NCBI GenBank assembly: GCA_963542675.1
Contig: CAUTXC010000005.1
Location: 1 to 56,824, forward strand
DNA from: Saccharimonas sp963542675
GTDB taxonomy: Bacteria > Patescibacteriota > Saccharimonadia > Saccharimonadales > Saccharimonadaceae
Length of the DNA: 56,824 bases
Direction of reading: 5' to 3'
A model generated the notes under the pieces. It saw nothing but the letters and a program-made list of their open reading frames with translations. It was not told the DNA's origin and searched no databases. How positions within the stretch are numbered: the first letter of the stretch is position 1; each line of letters starts with the position of its first letter. This document shows, one piece after another, positions 34,529 to 42,939 of this stretch. The translations under genes were made by a program, and so were the position numbers.

Positions 34529-35734
34529 CTACCGACGATAATACTGTGCCAAGAAATGATCCCGAAAGGCGTAGAATGTGCCATCCTCGAGGCTGTGGCG
34601 AATGTCGTCGACAAGCTTAATGATAAAGCGCTCGTTGTGAATCGATAGCAACGTCCCCGCCAAGCTCTCCTTGGCCCGGAGCAGGTGACAAATATAGGCT
34701 GCAGTGTAGTGCTGACAGGTGTAGCAATCGCACTCCGCCATAATAGGTGCAAACAGCTCGCGATATTTCGTCCCACGCATATTCACCCGTCCATGTGGTG
34801 TGTAGGCCGCGCCATTGCGTGCTACGCGAGTTGGGCTTACGCAATCGAAGGTATCAATACCCTGCTCGATCGCCGCAAAGATGTCATCTGGCTCCGAGAT
34901 ACCAAGCAAATGCCGCGGACGGCTTTCGGGCAAGATCTCATTCACCCACTGGATAGTCTGAGCCATTGTTTCTTTCTCCAGCGCCCCACCAATACCATAA
35001 CCATCAAAATCCATCGCGCCAAGGCGTGCTGCGGTTTGCTTACGCAGGTCCTCATAATTCGCCCCTTGCAAGACACCAAAGAGCGCTTGATACGGCTTAT
35101 CTGGCCGAGCAGCCCGAAGACGCTTGACCTCTGCTAGGCTGCGCTCCGCCCACGCATGGGTACGCGCCAGTGCCTCCACTTGGTATTCATACGGGTCAAT
35201 CAGCGACGTCAGCTCATCAAAAGCAAAGGTAATATCCGCCCCAATCCCTGCCTGGATTTGCATCGACAGCTCTGGCGTAAACTTATGCAATGAGCCATCG
35301 AGGTGTGACTTAAACATCACACCATTATCATCTACCCAGGCGTGCCGGCTCGACTTCTTAGCAATCGCAATCTCTTCATCAACATCAGTGCTCATCGCTA
35401 ATACCTTCTTAAAGCCCGAGCCCAGGCTCAGCACCTGGAAGCCACCACTGTCGGTAAAGGTCGGACCACTCCAGTGCATAAACTTACCCAAGTATCCGGC
35501 CTTCTCTATCAGCTCATGCCCTGGCTGCAGATAGAGGTGATAGGCATTAGCCAAGACAGCCTGTGCACCAACGCTAGCTACCATCTCGGGCACCATTGCT
35601 TTCACGTTTGCCTTTGTACCTACTACAATGAAGGCTGGCGTCTTGATATCACCATGCGGAGTGTGAATCACACCTGTCCGCGCCAACGTCTGCGGCATGC
35701 GGTGAGTAATGGTAAATGAGAATGGTGCTGGCAT
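34529..35734 (-). CDS. tgt: tRNA-guanine transglycosylase (substrate pocket altered)
   Basis: 401 aa. Exchanges G34 of tRNAs for a 7-deazaguanine base. Catalytic and zinc residues are present: Asp95 in TDSGGFQ, Asp173 in FDEL, the nucleophile Asp in GIDTFDCVSPTR, and the zinc ligands CDCYTC with a downstream His. The pocket cysteine of preQ1-specific bacterial TGT (DECT, Cys158 in Zymomonas) is Leu175, and the GGLAVGE-type loop reads GGALEKE. These changes sit where eukaryotic and chlamydial queuine-specific enzymes also differ, so direct queuine use is plausible. The leader is about 95 nt from TACAAT (35838-35833) and contains hairpins. Confidence 0.94.
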   Translation of the reverse strand: MPAPFSFTITHRMPQTLARTGVIHTPHGDIKTPAFIVVGTKANVKAMVPEMVASVGAQAVLANAYHLYLQPGHELIEKAGYLGKFMHWSGPTFTDSGGFQVLSLGSGFKKVLAMSTDVDEEIAIAKKSSRHAWVDDNGVMFKSHLDGSLHKFTPELSMQIQAGIGADITFAFDELTSLIDPYEYQVEALARTHAWAERSLAEVKRLRAARPDKPYQALFGVLQGANYEDLRKQTAARLGAMDFDGYGIGGALEKETMAQTIQWVNEILPESRPRHLLGISEPDDIFAAIEQGIDTFDCVSPTRVARNGAAYTPHGRVNMRGTKYRELFAPIMAECDCYTCQHYTAAYICHLLRAKESLAGTLLSIHNERFIIKLVDDIRHSLEDGTFYAFRDHFLAQYYRR

Positions 35735-36103
35735 AATATGATTGCGTTCCTTATACCCCTTGGGGTATTTTACATTAAAATAATCGTGCTTTATGCAAGG
35801 AGAAAAGCTCCCTTTCGCAAAAACTCCCTCTATTGTACCACAAGGGGCTCAATGGTATGATGCGCATTCCCTCCCCTTCCATCACTCTAATACATAGAGT
35901 ATACGCATCTGCTGCGGTCATTGCTCCACCGTTATTTCGGGAGACCACTATTTGAGGAAATGCAGAACTTTACGGGTGACATAGCAGAACTATCTCCAAA
36001 GTACCTACTTATAATACCAGCAATACATCGCTGCTTATCCAGGTAGAATAGTGAGCAAATGACAGGCAATCTGGCAGAGAGAGTGGAAGCTTGTGGGCTC
36101 ACG
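35735..36103. other. Intergenic region with structured tgt leader
   Basis: The first about 100 bp is the tgt leader on the minus strand: hairpin GGAG/CTCC, then the perfect inverted repeat ATACCCC-TT-GGGGTAT (35753-35768), about 20 nt before the ATG. The remaining about 260 bp shows no gene or clear signal. Confidence 0.4.
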
Positions 36104-36898
36104 TTACGCAGCGCGCCGTGCAGGCTGAGTATGCGCTTGCTGCAGCGCCACCACAACATCGCTCTCCGCACGCTCTTGGCCTGCTGACGCCAAGCCTGTC
36201 TTAGCCTGCAGCCATTCACGGGCAGACCGCGGCATAAGCTTTTGTACAAGGTCTGTCGCTACCATACCAAGCGTCGCAGCAACCACTTTTGCATCCTTCT
36301 TTAGTGAGGCTGTGTCAGCATACAAAACGTCCTGCTCCATTATATAGATGATATGAGTTATATCCAGCTCGTAGCCAGGCCCATGCTGATCTTTGCTATA
36401 GGGCGCCATAATGCCTGGGCGAGCCGTCTTGCGTGCGTCGATCCACTGCTGTTTGAGACCTTCAGGGATGTCGGGGTTAGCAAGGATATCATTATACACT
36501 TCGCCTGTGGCTAGCGGCCTTGGCCCCACGATTGCCATCTTGCCACGCAATACTTGCAGCAGCTGGGGCGCTTCGTCCACATGCGCCTTACGTACGAGCT
36601 TGCCAATTGGCCCTGCACCACTGTGGTTATAGCCATTAGCCGAGGCGGTGTTGCGCACCGCACCACGCAGTGTCCGCAGCTTTGGCACCTTGACGAGGTC
36701 ATCAAGGTCACTCCCATAGCGCTCCTGCACAAAGAGCGTTGGGCCATCGCCAAGCTCCTTATGCATTGCCGCAGCCGCAACGAGAGCCGCCGAGCCCATA
36801 CCAATCAGCAGAGGCGCCGCTACAATTCGGTCAAACCAGCGCTTCTCAGGACTTTCGTTATAGGCTTTGCCGTGTTTTGTTCTATTTTTTTGTGACAT
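36104..36898 (-). CDS. Monotopic phosphoglycosyl transferase (bacterial sugar transferase, PglC/WbaP C-terminal type)
   Basis: 264 aa. Transfers a sugar-1-phosphate to a polyprenyl phosphate at the membrane to start glycan synthesis. After a short N-terminus there is a re-entrant hydrophobic segment (residues 24-42), then LFVQERYG, PKLRTL (usual KFRTM), the catalytic Asp-Glu pair in HVDEAPQ, and GKMAIVGPRPL. A C-terminal extension of about 80 residues beyond the usual PglC core is Ala-rich. The start at 36898 is seven bases after TACCAT; an upstream reading adds 22 unsupported residues. Confidence 0.88.
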   Translation of the reverse strand: MSQKNRTKHGKAYNESPEKRWFDRIVAAPLLIGMGSAALVAAAAMHKELGDGPTLFVQERYGSDLDDLVKVPKLRTLRGAVRNTASANGYNHSGAGPIGKLVRKAHVDEAPQLLQVLRGKMAIVGPRPLATGEVYNDILANPDIPEGLKQQWIDARKTARPGIMAPYSKDQHGPGYELDITHIIYIMEQDVLYADTASLKKDAKVVAATLGMVATDLVQKLMPRSAREWLQAKTGLASAGQERAESDVVVALQQAHTQPARRAA

Positions 36899-37073
36899 CC
36901 GTTCGATGGTAGCACAATGTTGCGTATTTGTCAACAGTATCGTGCCTATCCCTTCCTTTTTCACTTGATTTTAGTGTAATTGTTATGAAGTATTACACCC
37001 TTTAGGGCCACGCCAAACCAAAGAAGAGGCTACGACCTCTCTTCATCCAATCTGGCTCGCTATACTCTCAACA

Positions 37074-37101
37074 AAAACATCGCTCCCTTGGCGGAGCAAT
37101 G
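37074..37101 (-). terminator. Terminator of tRNA-Gly
   Basis: Minus strand: ATTGCTCC/GGAGCGAT stem with a 6-nt loop, followed by GTTTTTG. Confidence 0.75.
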
Positions 37102-37118
37102 CGTATTTTTTGCATCTG

Positions 37119-37193
37119 TGGTGCGGGTGCGGAGAATCGAACTCCGATCCCAAGTTTGGAAAACTTGTATACTAGCCGCTGTACGACACCCGC
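37119..37193 (-). tRNA. tRNA-Gly(TCC)
   Basis: 75 nt with encoded CCA. Acceptor GCGGGTG/CACCCGC, discriminator A, anticodon stem CAAGT/ACTTG with loop TTTCCAA. Confidence 0.95.
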
Positions 37194-37235
37194 ATGCGCT
37201 ATCCATTATACCACTTTTTTGTGTATAATAAAGGT

Positions 37236-37688
37236 ATGACCCGAGGACTCCATCGCTTGCGCGGATCGAGCATACACACCAATGGCGTCGCGCGCAATAC
37301 CCGCACCATCGTCAATGGTGCTAAAACGTCGTCACTACGCGTCGACCAGCGCCAACATCAATCTATCCAAGAGCGCCGTGCCAACCACTTGCGCTACCAA
37401 AGCTCGCATACTATGATGGGCTGCCGGCCAGTCGCAGCTGATAGCGCTGATGACGAAGCACCTTATATGAACAACGAACGCCTCCGAGGCACTAGCAATG
37501 GGCCACGCGACCCATCAGGCTGTCGGCCAGGCACTGCCACCTATGCCCGCCGGCGCGACAACACCGTGCACACACCGCGCCAACCACAGCCAGCCTACAG
37601 CAAACCAGCCATGAAGCCAAGCTTCCGCCCAGGATTTATGCAACCAAACCAAGGCCAGCAATCACGCGGCTTTGGCTCGCATTGCTAG
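37236..37688 (+). CDS. Basic, low-complexity hypothetical protein
   Basis: 150 aa, very basic (Arg-rich), with Gly/Pro/Gln/Asn abundance and no hydrophobic core, probably disordered. No family is recognised; a nucleic-acid-binding role is possible but unsupported. The start is well supported by a leaderless promoter: TATAAT at 37224-37229 ends six bases before the ATG. An in-frame start 14 codons upstream lies inside tRNA-Gly and is rejected. Confidence 0.6.
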   Translation: MTRGLHRLRGSSIHTNGVARNTRTIVNGAKTSSLRVDQRQHQSIQERRANHLRYQSSHTMMGCRPVAADSADDEAPYMNNERLRGTSNGPRDPSGCRPGTATYARRRDNTVHTPRQPQPAYSKPAMKPSFRPGFMQPNQGQQSRGFGSHC

Positions 37689-37908
37689 AGGTTATATTCT
37701 ACAAAATACTTCTAGCACTGTAAGAGTGCCACTTCTTGCTCTTAAATTTTCTCCTAAGGATGGCAAGCCTGCGCTTTCAAGCGTCCTCGAGAACCCCTTC
37801 ATATCTTCGCTCTTCTTATTCCAATGCGTGGCCCACCAATAGAATGAGCACTTTCTTACTATCATTCCCTTATAGAGCTAAGGCTGATTGCTCGAAAGTG
37901 CCATACTC

Positions 37909-40356
37909 TTACCGCTTATACTCTGGCGGGATGATTTCATCTGCTGTCACAACCTCTGGTGCACCATCAGTCTGGAAAGCTTGGCGAGCTTGCTCAAGCG
38001 TGACAGTAATGGTGCTGCCAGGTGCCACACTACCACTGAGCATCTGGCGTGCCACAGTGTTCTCCACCGCTTTTTGCACCACGCGGCGCATCGGGCGAGC
38101 ACCAAGCCGTGGGTCGTAGCCACGTTCGACGAGAAAGAGCTTAGCATCATACTCTACCGCGACCGAGACCTTTTGCTGGGCGAGTGTGGCATTGACTCCC
38201 TCGAGAATGAGGTCGAGCACTTGCACCAGCTCTTCCTTAGTAAACGGCCGGAAGAGAACGATTTCGTCAAAACGGTTGAGGAACTCGGGCCGGAACTGAC
38301 CACTGTTGATGAGCTCGTCGGTAAACTGCTGTTCGAATTGCTCAAGTTTATAGCCATGCTCGATATATTCGCGGATGCGGTCGGCCCCAGCGTTGCTCGT
38401 AGCAATGACAATCGCATCACGGAAGCTCACCTCACGGTTCTTGATATCGCGCAGGATCCCCTCATCCAGCAGCTGCAGCAAGGTTGCCAATACCTCTGGC
38501 GCGGCCTTCTCAATCTCATCGAGCAGCACCACACTAAAGGGCTGTTTCATCACCTGGGCGGTTAAGCTGGCTGGGTCATCAGCACCATCAGCAATCAGGC
38601 GCGACACATCCTCAGGCCGGACGTATTCGTTGAGGTCAATCCTGACAATCTTGCCCTCGCCACCAAAGTACACATCAGCCAAAGCCTTGCTCAGCTCTGT
38701 CTTGCCCACCCCTGTTGGCCCAAGAAAGAGAAAGGTGCCAATTGGCCGATTTTGGTTGCGCACACCGGCTCGTGCTCGGCGCAAGGCGTCGCTTACCACG
38801 CTGACCGCTCGCGTTTGGTTGACCATTCGCTGGTGGATGAGCGCCTCCATATTGAGTAGCCGCTCACGATCATCAGCAGTACTCGCCACACTTATTTTCA
38901 CATCCATCGTCTGCTCAATAGCTTGCTGCACCGATTGCTTTGTCACAATACCATCCTCGTGGTAGCTCGCGGCCGACTCGAGCAGCTTGATGGCCTGGCC
39001 CGGCATAGCAAGGTCATGAATATAGCGCGCACTGAGCCGATACGCCTCGCGTAGCGCTTGATAACGGTAAGCCACATGGCGCTGCCCCTCAGTGATGACA
39101 GCTTGCTCTTGCAGGACGCGCAGTGTCTCGGCTTCATCTGTAGGCACGATGGAGATGCGATTGAGCGCATTAGCAAGCGATGGGTTGCGCCGGCCAATCT
39201 GCAAAAACCGCTGCTCGTCCATACTCAGAATAACCCTCAGGCGCCCTGCCTCGAGAATAGGCAGTAATACATTGGTAAGATCCACCGCGCCAATCCCTTC
39301 CTCAAAGAACAGCTGAGCATTATCCAGGCAAATGATGATATTCTTGGCAGTATACGCCTCACCAAGGACGCGCATGACGAGGTTCTCGAGCTCGCCCCGG
39401 CCTGGCGCCGCAGCGATGAGCGACGATGAGTCGAGAATAAATACCTGTCGAAACTTGAGACTACTCGGCAAATGCGCCGAGGCATCGAGTAGTCGCTCGG
39501 CAAAGGCGTGGATGATGGTCGTCTTGCCCGTGCCAGCCTGCCCTACTAGCACGGCATTCTGCCGCCCACGAGTGCCGAAGATGTCGATGAGCTGATCAAT
39601 CGCTTTGGTGTGCGACGCAACATCAACAGAGAACATCCCGCCACCACGACTAATTTGCTCACTAATATTCTGTCCAAAGCGGCGTAACAGTGGGATATAA
39701 CCAAACGACCAATCGCGTGCCACCCCACCAGTGCGCCGCGGCTGATGAATCTGTGCCACCAATTGACGTAAGTGGTGCTGCCACTGCACAGCGCCATCGA
39801 GATCTTCGTCGTCAAGCTGGAGTTCTGCCAAGATATTTTGGTAGCCAGGCACACTACGCACTAAAGCCACCATAAGCACACTACCAGTGATTTGCTCAAG
39901 CTGGTTGTACTGGCGGATGCGATCAGCAAATTGCCAAAACTCGGGCATAATGCTCGGGTCGTCACTCACGAGATCCTGTATAAGCGCCGGGCTGAGACCG
40001 AGTCGCAATGCCATAAACAGCCCATCATTAACTGAGCGCAATGCCCATGCAATATCGCGTGGTGTTGGCGTGGCGGGCAACCGACCCAGGACATCACCTG
40101 TAAGCAAACCGTCAGCCGTGCTACCACTGATGGGCAAATGGGCAATCTCACCCTGATACCACCGGTGGAGCCCATATGGCACCACAGCCAGGCTCGCGAC
40201 AAACCACCCTAGTGGCAGCTCAATCGCCAGCAATGCTCCTGCCCCTGCCATGAATAGCAAAAATGGCGCCCACCACCAGTGATCGAAGCGGCCCATCTGC
40301 ACACCCAAGCGAGCCTTCTTAGCACGCAAGCTATCGTAATGAAAGTCGCTTACCAT
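37909..40356 (-). CDS. Membrane-anchored double-AAA Clp-like ATPase
   Basis: 815 aa. Instead of Clp N-domains it begins with two membrane helices (about residues 28-65) and a 180-residue region of its own. AAA domain 1 has Walker A GQAGTGKT (272-279), but its Walker B is IICLDNAQ, with Asn346 in place of the catalytic Glu. AAA domain 2 has Walker A GPTGVGKT (546-553), Walker B VVLLDEIEK, sensor 1 IATSNAG and FRPEFLNRFDEIV with the arginine finger, plus a ClpB-type D2-small domain (YDPRLGARPMRRVVQ). Thus D1 probably binds but poorly hydrolyses ATP while D2 works. Its ATG overlaps the end of the small membrane gene upstream (ATGGTAA), so the two are coupled. clpP is not in the window. Confidence 0.9.
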   Translation of the reverse strand: MVSDFHYDSLRAKKARLGVQMGRFDHWWWAPFLLFMAGAGALLAIELPLGWFVASLAVVPYGLHRWYQGEIAHLPISGSTADGLLTGDVLGRLPATPTPRDIAWALRSVNDGLFMALRLGLSPALIQDLVSDDPSIMPEFWQFADRIRQYNQLEQITGSVLMVALVRSVPGYQNILAELQLDDEDLDGAVQWQHHLRQLVAQIHQPRRTGGVARDWSFGYIPLLRRFGQNISEQISRGGGMFSVDVASHTKAIDQLIDIFGTRGRQNAVLVGQAGTGKTTIIHAFAERLLDASAHLPSSLKFRQVFILDSSSLIAAAPGRGELENLVMRVLGEAYTAKNIIICLDNAQLFFEEGIGAVDLTNVLLPILEAGRLRVILSMDEQRFLQIGRRNPSLANALNRISIVPTDEAETLRVLQEQAVITEGQRHVAYRYQALREAYRLSARYIHDLAMPGQAIKLLESAASYHEDGIVTKQSVQQAIEQTMDVKISVASTADDRERLLNMEALIHQRMVNQTRAVSVVSDALRRARAGVRNQNRPIGTFLFLGPTGVGKTELSKALADVYFGGEGKIVRIDLNEYVRPEDVSRLIADGADDPASLTAQVMKQPFSVVLLDEIEKAAPEVLATLLQLLDEGILRDIKNREVSFRDAIVIATSNAGADRIREYIEHGYKLEQFEQQFTDELINSGQFRPEFLNRFDEIVLFRPFTKEELVQVLDLILEGVNATLAQQKVSVAVEYDAKLFLVERGYDPRLGARPMRRVVQKAVENTVARQMLSGSVAPGSTITVTLEQARQAFQTDGAPEVVTADEIIPPEYKR

Positions 40357-40727
40357 GGTAGCCACCCCACTATCGCAAGCCCCGCCCCCAGCAGTGGCAA
40401 TACGGGCACAAGCGCCCAAGCAATAATAAAGACAAGCCCCGCCGCAGCGGTTACTGCGAGCGCTACAATGCCAAAGATAATCATAAAGCTCCGCACGATG
40501 CCGCCAATCGTCCGCGAGATCAGGCGGTCGAAGAACGCCCGAATCTGCACCCCAATCGGCCCATCCACCGCTCCTGCCGATATCTGTCGAAACGGCGCAA
40601 ACCACGTTCGCACCAAGAGATCAATTGAAAAATAGTCAAATACACTCACCAGCTTCCCCCATACCATCGTGATCCGCTGCCACCACCCAGCACCATACCA
40701 CCACGCAAAAAATCCAACCACTATCAT
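40350..40727 (-). CDS. Small membrane protein coupled to the Clp-like ATPase
   Basis: 125 aa. Helices at about residues 1-15, 70-98 and 100-122 around an amphipathic central segment (FDRLISRTIGGIVRSF). No named family is recognised. Its stop overlaps the start of the Clp-like ATPase by 7 bp, so the products probably work together at the membrane. I choose the start at 40727 because TACAAT (40740-40735) lies seven bases upstream; the ATG three codons earlier overlaps the -10. Confidence 0.75.
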   Translation of the reverse strand: MIVVGFFAWWYGAGWWQRITMVWGKLVSVFDYFSIDLLVRTWFAPFRQISAGAVDGPIGVQIRAFFDRLISRTIGGIVRSFMIIFGIVALAVTAAAGLVFIIAWALVPVLPLLGAGLAIVGWLPW

Positions 40728-40809
40728 ACTATGCATTGTAGCGCACTAGCGTGATTTGCGCTATATATCGCGCCATAAATAAAGGGTAATTCATGCTATA
40801 ATAAACACC

Positions 40810-42078
40810 ATGATTCGTATTACAACTCTTGTGGGCAAAGGGGTGCAGCGCGCAGCTCGGTTGCGCGGTGGTGGTTCGGCATTGCCAGGTCTCGTCGTCG
40901 AGAAACTCGATCGGCACTTTCTTGCCCGTACGCTTGATGCTCTACCGCATGGTGTGGTGGTAGTAAGTGGCACTAACGGTAAGACAACTACCACCAAGAT
41001 GGTTGTAGCTCTACTGGAGAGCCAAGGCCTCCGCGTCTTTACTAATCGCACGGGGAGCAACTTTACCCGCGGCGTGGTAGCAGCACTGCTTGAGGCGGTT
41101 GATACCCATGGTGTTTTGCCAGCGGATATTGCCGTGCTCGAGCTTGACGAAGCGCATGCGGTGCATTTCGTCAAGCAAGTTGCCCCACGCTATTGTTTAC
41201 TACTCAACGTCCTGCGCGACCAACTCGATCGCTTTGGTGAGATTGACTACACGGCGCAGCTGCTTCACACCATCGCCATGCGCACCACAAATGGCATTGT
41301 TCTCAATGGCAACGACCCACGGCTGACGCGGCAAGAATTTACCGCTGATCTCACAGCACCAATAAGCCGCTATGGCGTCGATCCATCACTCGCTCACCTC
41401 TTCCCAAGCGACGATACCATGCGAAGCGCCTCAGGCCAGGCTACAGCCACCACCGATGCTGATGTGATGCTATGCGGCTTGTCCGACCAAGCTGCCACCT
41501 TCCGCTTCGACGATTCCGATCATCCTGTCTCACTGAAGCTCAAGGGCAGCTACAATGCCCAAAACGCTGCAGGAGCACTTACCCTCGTCCGTACTATTCT
41601 GCAAGATAAACTCGATACGCCCGCCATGCTCGCTGCCCTAGCTCAGGTCGAGCCAGCCTTTGGCCGCGGCGAAGCTCTAACCGTCAATGGCCAGCCCTGC
41701 GAGCTTGTCCTCGTCAAGAACCCGAGCGGTTTTCGCCTGAGCCTGGCATCGTTCGACCCCCACAAGACTGCTACAATGATTGCCATCAACGACCAGTACG
41801 CCGACGGCCGCGATATGAGTTGGCTATGGGATGTCGACTTCGACACGCTTCGGCCCACTGGCGTGGCAATGGTGAGTGGTGTGCGCGCCTACGATATGGC
41901 GCTGCGCCTCCAGTATGACGAGGTAGAAGCTCGGCGCGTTGTACCTGGCCTCAAGCAAGCTCTGGCAGAGTTTGTCCAGGCCAACCGCGGCACCCCCTTG
42001 CGCATCTACTGTACTTATACCGCCATGCTTGCCTTGCGGCGCGAATTAGCTCATTACACAGAGGTAAATACTGTATGA
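40810..42078 (+). CDS. murT: Lipid II isoglutaminyl synthase, Mur-ligase subunit MurT
   Basis: 422 aa. With GatD it amidates the alpha-carboxyl of D-Glu in lipid II to D-isoglutamine. P-loop GTNGKTTTT (residues 54-62), RTGSNFTRG, Mur-ligase LNVLRDQLDRFGEID, and the C-terminal DUF1727 domain with LVKNPSGFRLSL and AINDQYADGRDMSWLWDVDF. The four-cysteine zinc ribbon of staphylococcal and streptococcal MurT is missing: the corresponding stretch (residues about 190-225) has one cysteine only. Promoter: extended -10 TGC-TATAAT, seven bases before the ATG. Confidence 0.94.
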   Translation: MIRITTLVGKGVQRAARLRGGGSALPGLVVEKLDRHFLARTLDALPHGVVVVSGTNGKTTTTKMVVALLESQGLRVFTNRTGSNFTRGVVAALLEAVDTHGVLPADIAVLELDEAHAVHFVKQVAPRYCLLLNVLRDQLDRFGEIDYTAQLLHTIAMRTTNGIVLNGNDPRLTRQEFTADLTAPISRYGVDPSLAHLFPSDDTMRSASGQATATTDADVMLCGLSDQAATFRFDDSDHPVSLKLKGSYNAQNAAGALTLVRTILQDKLDTPAMLAALAQVEPAFGRGEALTVNGQPCELVLVKNPSGFRLSLASFDPHKTATMIAINDQYADGRDMSWLWDVDFDTLRPTGVAMVSGVRAYDMALRLQYDEVEARRVVPGLKQALAEFVQANRGTPLRIYCTYTAMLALRRELAHYTEVNTV

Positions 42079-42800
42079 AAAACAACACTATCACCATCCT
42101 CCAACTCTACCCTCACGCCATGAACATCTACGGCGACTGGGGTAATACCCTCACGCTCAAGCGACGACTTGAATGGTATGGTTACAGCGTGCGGCTCGTT
42201 GAATACAACCCAGGCGACACCTTCCCAGCTGATATCGATATCATTGTAGGTGGCGGTGGCCAAGACTCTGGCCAAGCTACCATTCAGGATGATTTACTAG
42301 CGATTGGCCCCACTCTGCAGCGCCTGGCTGATGATGGCGTGCCAATGCTGGTAGTGTGTGGGCTCTACCAGCTATTTGGGCGATTCTTTAAGACCACTCA
42401 GGGAGCGATCATTCGTGGGATTGGTCTCTTTGATATCGAGACGGTCGCTGGCGAGCAGCGCCTGATTGGCAATATCGTCACTGCCAGCAGCGACTTTGGC
42501 GAAGTCGTTGGCTATGAGAACCATAGCGGCCTCACAACCCTTGGGCACAGCGTGCCACCCCTGGGTATCGTATCGCGCGGGGCGGGCAACAATGGTACCG
42601 ACCAAACCGAAGGTGCGCGCTACCGCAATGTGATCGGCACCTACCTGCATGGCTCAATTCTACCTAAGAATCCACGCATTGCCGATTTCCTGATCGAGCA
42701 AGCAGTATCGCGGCGCTATGGTGAATTTGCGCCCTCTGTCCTCATCGATGACACCTTTGCCACCAAGGCACGCACTGTTGCGAGCAAGCGACCACGCTAG
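42075..42800 (+). CDS. gatD: Lipid II isoglutaminyl synthase, glutaminase subunit GatD
   Basis: 241 aa class I glutamine amidotransferase that supplies ammonia to MurT. Nucleophile Cys95 in VVCGLYQLFG, the oxyanion region VGGGGQDS, and the catalytic His in IGTYLHGSILPKNP. The ATG overlaps the murT stop by four bases, so the two subunits are made together. Confidence 0.95.
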   Translation: MKNNTITILQLYPHAMNIYGDWGNTLTLKRRLEWYGYSVRLVEYNPGDTFPADIDIIVGGGGQDSGQATIQDDLLAIGPTLQRLADDGVPMLVVCGLYQLFGRFFKTTQGAIIRGIGLFDIETVAGEQRLIGNIVTASSDFGEVVGYENHSGLTTLGHSVPPLGIVSRGAGNNGTDQTEGARYRNVIGTYLHGSILPKNPRIADFLIEQAVSRRYGEFAPSVLIDDTFATKARTVASKRPR

Positions 42801-42939
42801 CGTGTCGCTGCGCCGTCTCTCAGTGCTTGAGTTATGGAGCAATCAGTGTTGAGTACTTAAGCTTCAGGACTAGACTCCCTCACCACAACATTAGACAATC
42901 TTAAGCATACTTTTAGCAAACCTGCTATACTAGATCATT

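Noticed and set aside
37712..37730. GCACT/AGTGC hairpin resembling a CIRCE downstream of the Clp-like gene
   Set aside because: Arms are too short and the spacer is 5 rather than 9 bp; it lies at the 3' side of the gene, not at its promoter.
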